Of a stretch of DNA of 64,000 bases, positions 59,897-64,000 are shown piece by piece. Within the stretch, counting starts at the first letter, position 1; each line of letters opens with the position of its first letter. The stretch covers positions 8,385,036 through 8,449,035 of the forward strand of contig CM077833.1 of NCBI GenBank assembly GCA_039720395.1, in the 5' to 3' direction. The notes beneath the pieces were generated by a model that was not told where the DNA came from, did no database searches, and saw only the letters and a list, made by a program, of their open reading frames with translations. The position numbers and the translations under genes are program-made. Origin of the DNA: Liquidambar formosana (Eukaryota > Streptophyta > Magnoliopsida > Saxifragales > Altingiaceae).

Positions 59897-62800
59897 TTTA
59901 AACCCTGACAAATCAAAGAGTAGAACTTACCTCCACCATCAAGATCTTTCCTGACCTCCTTGGGTATGGCATCTAATGAGGAACATTGCTCCTGGTTTGG
60001 TCGGCTCTCCTCATTTAAAGTCAACATAACCTACACTTTTGTTCCACCCCTTCTCTGTAAGCTATAAGAGACCTTATGGATGGTCTCTCCTTAATGGTTT
60101 GTTCAAAAAAAGCCCAAATTCCTTTCAAATCTAGCATTTGATGCATAATTTAGTCTAACCTCACCATCTAAGATTTGTTTAGATTGACCCAAGCTCGAAC
60201 CAGACGATTGGGCCTTAAAGGAGCAACTTATCCTATCGTTCCTAGGCCTAATAGGGCCCATCGAAATGGGCTTGAGCACAACTCGTGTTACCCCTCTCCC
60301 TCAACTCTCGTGCTTTAAGGGCCACAAAGTCGTCCCTATCCTCTCAAAGATCGAAGACGAGCGTGCATCCTACCGCTTATAACACCATTGCTATGGCCGG
60401 AAAAAGTCACAGTTTGCGCCGTCGGAAAGTCCTTGCCAATTGTGACCCACCCCCACCTTCGAGGTGTAAACCCTAAAACCTCGAGCACGATTAGAAACCC
60501 TAACAAACTCATGGAGTATCCCAATCCTCCTTACTTTCAACCTAACCTTTGACAAGGGGCATTGGTAGTGAAATCAGTGGCTAGGAAACCTCCATAGAGG
60601 TCCTCAATGTCTCGGATAAGCGAGATCCCCCAAAAATGCATAGGTAAACATTTCATTCTCAACAATGGGACACCACTCTTCGCCAACGTGGTCGAGCTAT
60701 AGGTGTAAGGAACCCTCTAGTCGAGTTAAGCAATAAATCACCACCCTTAAACAAACAACAGCACTCTTGCAAGATCCATGTTGCTTCCTTCTCTAATGGA
60801 AACCCAAAGAGGAAGAGGTCATTATGCAATAACACAACCCTAACCTTCGAAGGAACTCTCCATTTATTGTCACACCAATTAACAATCTCATTAATTGAGC
60901 TCACAACTTCAACGATCTGACCCACCAGGCAACTCTTCACAAACTCCACTCGATCTATCACCCCATCTATACATAGACAAACCCCACTCAGCGGCCTGTC
61001 AAAAGGTTTTCTGGTTTTCCCCATAAATCGACCATCAAATCTCTCATTTGAAGCCTCATAGGTAGGAAAACCCATATTAGGAGACTCTTGCAGCAATGGG
61101 GTCTTCTTCTTGTTAGCTCGTTTGAGAGGTTCTAAAATTCACCAAGGCAGCTATTCTTTTCCCTTTTTTAATAATATGCAGAGTAGTGAGCACATGATTA
61201 ATAGCTTTAGCGTGCCAACCTAGTTCGGATGTTAGTCTCTTTGATGCTTCTACTCTTTCTAATAAAAACAAAATAAAAATTCCAGTAAGATTGAAAGAAA
61301 GTTTCACAATTTTTTATCCAGATTTGCCTTCACTTGAGAAGATCAGAGAACAGCCCCCTCCCCCCCCCAAATATATATATATATATATGGTTCTGTTTCC
61401 ATCAGCACGTGTTGATATAATTTATATCCGCACCATGCATTGGGGGTTGTACCCCTTGCATTGGTCTAATGTACCTCATAACCCACTAATGCACAAGGCA
61501 CAACTCCCAATGTAGGTGTTGATGTAAGTTATGTCAGCACGTGCCTACCTGATCATCATCCTATATCTATATATATATATATAAGGAAAGGCAAAAAAAG
61601 GGTTTGAAAATAAACAAGCTGCTCTATTGGTTCTATCATCTAATTTCTTAGTTTAAAATGCAGTTCTCCATAAAATCTTTCACTAGGTTACAATTAAAAA
61701 AATAACAATAATAAAATTATAAAAAAAATAAAATAAAATAAAAACGATTTTGATACCCCATGTCAACTACAGCAACCAACTAAAGTTCTTTTCATTTCAT
61801 TTTAGTTAATAATTTCTTCAGCAGTTAAAAGCACCAAGACAAAGATATAATCCCAAACATCATGCTTCTCTTTTGTCAATAACCCATCAGCAACTCTTAT
61901 ATGAATGAGATATTGAACAAATGAAGAAATTGGACCAGATCATCAAATAATATCTTTAAGATTCATTGAGAACTTTCCAATTAGTGATTAATTTTATAAA
62001 GAAATGTCTCTTAAAACATAATATTCCAAATTATAGAAGAAGCAGAAAAGACCATATTCATATTCTCTACCATTCAAAAAGGTTTTTTATTTTTATTTTT
62101 ATTTTCCAATATATATTTTCGGCATGAAGCACCTATAACCTATTGGATTAAGAGCAACTCTTAATAGGAATTAAGCAGTAAGTTTGGGTAATTGTCAAAA
62201 TTATCACACTCAGCATTCCATTGTCCAATGAGGCTCTTAGCATTCCATGACATTTTAAATAGTCTACTCTTGTAAATTTTTTGATTTCTTCTTTTGTATA
62301 CCACTTGTGTACAAGGTTTCCCCACTCCTTTTTGTTTGATTATAATTTTACCTTGTCAATAAAAAAAAAAAGGTGAATAACCCATCTTCCTCTCTTTGAA
62401 ATGATGGGCACCTCTGACTTGATCAATTAATTGAAACAAAATTTTTAAATATTTTTTTCTACATTATCCTTTAAAACATCGCCTGATACACTTTGTCAAG
62501 TTCCAACTAAAATCCTATGTCATTAGGTGGAGGATCCAAAGAAATATATGAAACCCTATCAAAATCAGTATTTAGATGATGTGGGATGTGAGACTCCCCA
62601 ACAACTTCCAAGGGTCTCACTACCTATTTTGGTCGGGTATAATGTTACCAAATCTACTATAAATCATTTTAGAACTTCTTGTGAGTGAATTTATTGGATT
62701 GGCTGATCAATATTAAGTAAATTTGGGTGAGATTTTTTTATGAATCTACGCCATTGATTACACTATAATTTGTGCAATAATAGAATAATTCTTTCAAGGT

Positions 62801-63394
62801 CATAGAATAGGGGACAAATTCACATGGAAATTAAGTCTCAGACAGGAATGCTTAGGGTGTGAAATCAATTACCAAGAAGCACCATTTCCTTTTCCATTAT
62901 CTTATCCTAACAATGCTGTATCAATACTAATGGTTCTCTACCACCAAGTGGTCAGACTGATATATAATTGTGCAGTAAGGTTTAAGCTACACAAAATCAA
63001 AGAAGAAAATGCCTGATTTTAGACCAGAAAGAAATTTGATCACTTCTAGTTTCCTTGCTCAGTTTATTGAAGGAAGTAAAAAGATAAAGGAAAGCCCACT
63101 CACCCGAGACCTTCTTGGGACCAGGCTGTTTCATAGACACCGACTGCAGTCTGAAATGCCATTTCCACCATCTCTTCATGAATCATAGCAGCAGCAACAG
63201 AATATGTAACTCCAGGCCATATTTCCCTCGACTGCATTGATGACATATCAACTCTTCCATCAGGCATCATCCCATTCACTGCCCCACGCATCCCTCCCTT
63301 CACCTTTAGGACATTGAAATGGTAAACTTTCTCAAGTGCACTTCTAACTTTGTCTTCATCAACAATTGGTGAAAGACCACATGCTCTAGCATAC
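53810..63394 (-). CDS. GBA2-like glucosylceramidase, copy A, last two exons (5' part beyond right edge)
   Basis: This is the C-terminal part of a second GH116 glucosylceramidase with the same role as copy B. Exons 63394-63104 and 54095-53810 join in phase and give about 191 residues ending in a stop. The first begins in phase with the two bases that exon B17 leaves over, so A and B share this intron position. The terminal [16 protein letters not shown] and DSTCRR segments match plant family C-termini. The 9.0-kb intron between them is filled with Copia, TRIM, LINE and MITE sequence. Both splice junctions are intact, so the gene could be expressed. Its catalytic exon is outside the window. Confidence 0.92.
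54100..54856. other. Intron of copy A, nothing recognised
   Basis: AT-rich intron sequence upstream (in gene sense) of the terminal exon. Confidence 0.4.
54857..55060 (-). mobile_element. LINE 3' end (poly-A tail) next to Copia-2
   Basis: T-rich runs at 54857-54882, then TTGATAAGTGAGTAAATATA; the minus strand reads ACTTATCAAAAAAAAA, a common plant LINE terminus. The segment stops where the Copia-2 LTR begins. Confidence 0.55.
55061..58757 (+). mobile_element. Copia-2, 3'-truncated Ty1-copia element
   Basis: The 5' LTR starts TGTTGGAAGATAGTTGG at 55061 and ends near 55322, before a degenerate primer site TGGTATTAGAGC. It contains a direct duplication of about 85 bases (GATCTGTAGTAAGCT). Gag begins about 55962 ([12 protein letters not shown]), a zinc knuckle [14 protein letters not shown] is at about 56770-56815, and protease [13 protein letters not shown] is at about 57089, with Glu-Thr where active copies have Gly-Ala. 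Integrase is at 57650-58330 and RT at 58420-58756. Many stops occur. It ends abruptly in the RT, so YVDD, RNase H and 3' LTR are absent. Confidence 0.88.
57919..58239 (+). mobile_element. Complete TRIM inserted in Copia-2 integrase
   Basis: Two 113-base LTRs, 57919-58031 and 58127-58239, run TGTTGGA to AACTTCACA and enclose a 95-base interior that starts with primer site TGGCATCAGAGC and ends GTGAGGAGGAG. The LTR is the same family as the array at 15160-15928. It splits the integrase between GGATCATGATATT and ATTCATCAGACTTC. No clear 5-base duplication was seen. Confidence 0.88.
58758..61110 (-). mobile_element. LINE fragment: ORF1 and endonuclease
   Basis: At 59125-58826 the minus strand reads [20 protein letters not shown] and [16 protein letters not shown], then [10 protein letters not shown]: the LINE apurinic endonuclease-like domain. 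Upstream, 61096-60659 encodes [20 protein letters not shown], resembling the DUF4283-like N-terminus of plant LINE ORF1. Frames are broken in between, and a (GA)n expansion lies at 59840-59893. No RT is found; the element stops at the junction with Copia-2. Confidence 0.75.
61388..61558. mobile_element. Palindromic CAGCACGTG MITE
   Basis: Ends CATCAGCACGTGTTGATATAA and TTATGTCAGCACGTGCC are inverted. The core TGCATTGGTCTAATGTACCTC is the reverse of that in the copies at 26480-26820. (TA)n flanks it on both sides (61371-61388 and 61566-61582). Confidence 0.7.
61560..63100. other. Intron of copy A
   Basis: Apart from the TA tract and the solo TRIM LTR (62494-62603), no features are recognised. 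Confidence 0.4.
62494..62603 (-). mobile_element. Solo TRIM LTR (degenerate)
   Basis: On the minus strand it runs from TGTTGGGGAGTCTCACATCC to AGTTGGAACTTGACA, 110 bases, the same layout as the 113-base TRIM LTRs (CACATCCCAC, then CATATA, then CCTCCA, then GTTGGAA). The flanks CACTT and ACTTC are not a clean duplication. Confidence 0.6.
63104..63394 (-). CDS. Copy A penultimate exon
   Basis: The exon begins [20 protein letters not shown], continues through [17 protein letters not shown] and [20 protein letters not shown], and ends WSQEGLG in phase 2. The acceptor is ACTTATAG and the donor GTGAGTGG. The [10 protein letters not shown] and QSREIW segments are conserved in the GH116 barrel. Confidence 0.95.
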
Positions 63395-64000
63395 CTATAA
63401 GTAGTAAAATACAAAAAGGGCACAAGAAAAAAATAGTTGTTCAAGCAATCTATGATCATGATTTTGTTTCAATGTTATGCACCATATATGTGTCTGTTTG
63501 AGTGTATATATTTTATTTAATAAAGTAAATGAAAAAATTTTTGATAAAGAAATCTTCCAATCAATTTAAAAGAAAGTTATCTAACACATTTTTCTTTTGA
63601 TAGGCAAGAAGAAAAACTTATTTAGTAAAAGTTCTATTAAGAAACTTTGTTTTATATAAGGTTTATAGGTGACTGGTATTTTCTGACACCGTTCGTTTCA
63701 AAGTAAAATAAAATCCTGGAAAGAAAACTGCCCATGTTGGATGAGATAGTTTATCAATATAATCAATTAATCATGAATATCAGCAAAATTTTTGAAGAAC
63801 ATGCATAACATGACATTAACTGAGACAGTGTGTCCAGCCTATGTTTTTAAAAGTGGCATTCCGCAAATGAGAAAGAAGTGCACAACAGTTATGGATGCTT
63901 TCCAATATCATTTCCAGGATCTACTTTTCCCACTAGAGAGAGCTTCCAAGAAAAACCAGTAACAGAATTCATAAAACACCGATATGATGAGCGATATGTT
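63395..64000 (-). other. Intron of copy A at right edge
   Basis: No coding segment was found; the preceding exon, expected to end LAGQ plus TG, should lie beyond base 64000. Confidence 0.5.

Overview
This is a TE-rich piece of a plant nuclear genome, probably a woody eudicot with large introns. It is AT-rich, has plant GT-AG introns, and carries plant Ty1-copia, Ty3-gypsy, TRIM, LINE, Helitron, hAT and MULE remnants. No bacterial features, CRISPR arrays or intact tRNA/rRNA genes were seen.

The only convincing host genes are two copies, in tandem and both on the minus strand, of a non-lysosomal glucosylceramidase (GBA2 type, glycoside hydrolase family 116). Copy B runs from its ATG at 24512 leftward through 17 phase-consistent exons to 585 and continues off the left edge; about 758 residues are in the window. 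Copy A enters from the right edge and shows only its last two exons (63394-63104 and 54095-53810, ending in TAA at 53810). Exons were assigned by reading the protein across each junction and checking that all phases add up. The copy A exons supply the protein end that copy B has outside the window, so these are two gene copies and not one gene.

Layout. 1-404: short TRIM-like LTR repeats just beyond exon B17. 585-3538: exons B17-B10. 4733-6530: 5'-truncated LINE in the B9/B10 intron. 6727-7419: exons B9-B6. 7420-17040: a 9.6-kb intron holding a decayed Copia element (8787-16741), inside it a 2.8-kb solo LTR, inside that a tandem TRIM array. 17041-24512: exons B5-B1, with a gypsy integrase remnant and a probable solo LTR in the B4/B5 intron. 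24.5-26.4 kb: 5' region of copy B. 26.4-46.5 kb: intergenic, built of Helitrons, MITEs in TA microsatellites, a MULE-like element, a retroelement or pararetrovirus-like relic, a 3.2-kb solo LTR with a nested hAT MITE, and a second hAT MITE. 46.5-53.8 kb: poorly recognisable intergenic DNA, LINE tails and tandem repeats. 53.8-64 kb: end of copy A, whose last intron (9.0 kb) carries a second Copia with a TRIM inside its integrase, a LINE ORF1/endonuclease remnant, a palindromic MITE and a solo TRIM LTR.

The GBA2-like enzymes would remove glucose from glucosylceramide at the cytosolic face of membranes. Everything else is mobile DNA in their introns and the roughly 27-kb spacer. Nothing points to a new multi-gene system. 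The most unusual structures are the tandem TRIM array, the duplicated Helitron composite with two alternative 5' ends, and the three-level nesting inside one intron.
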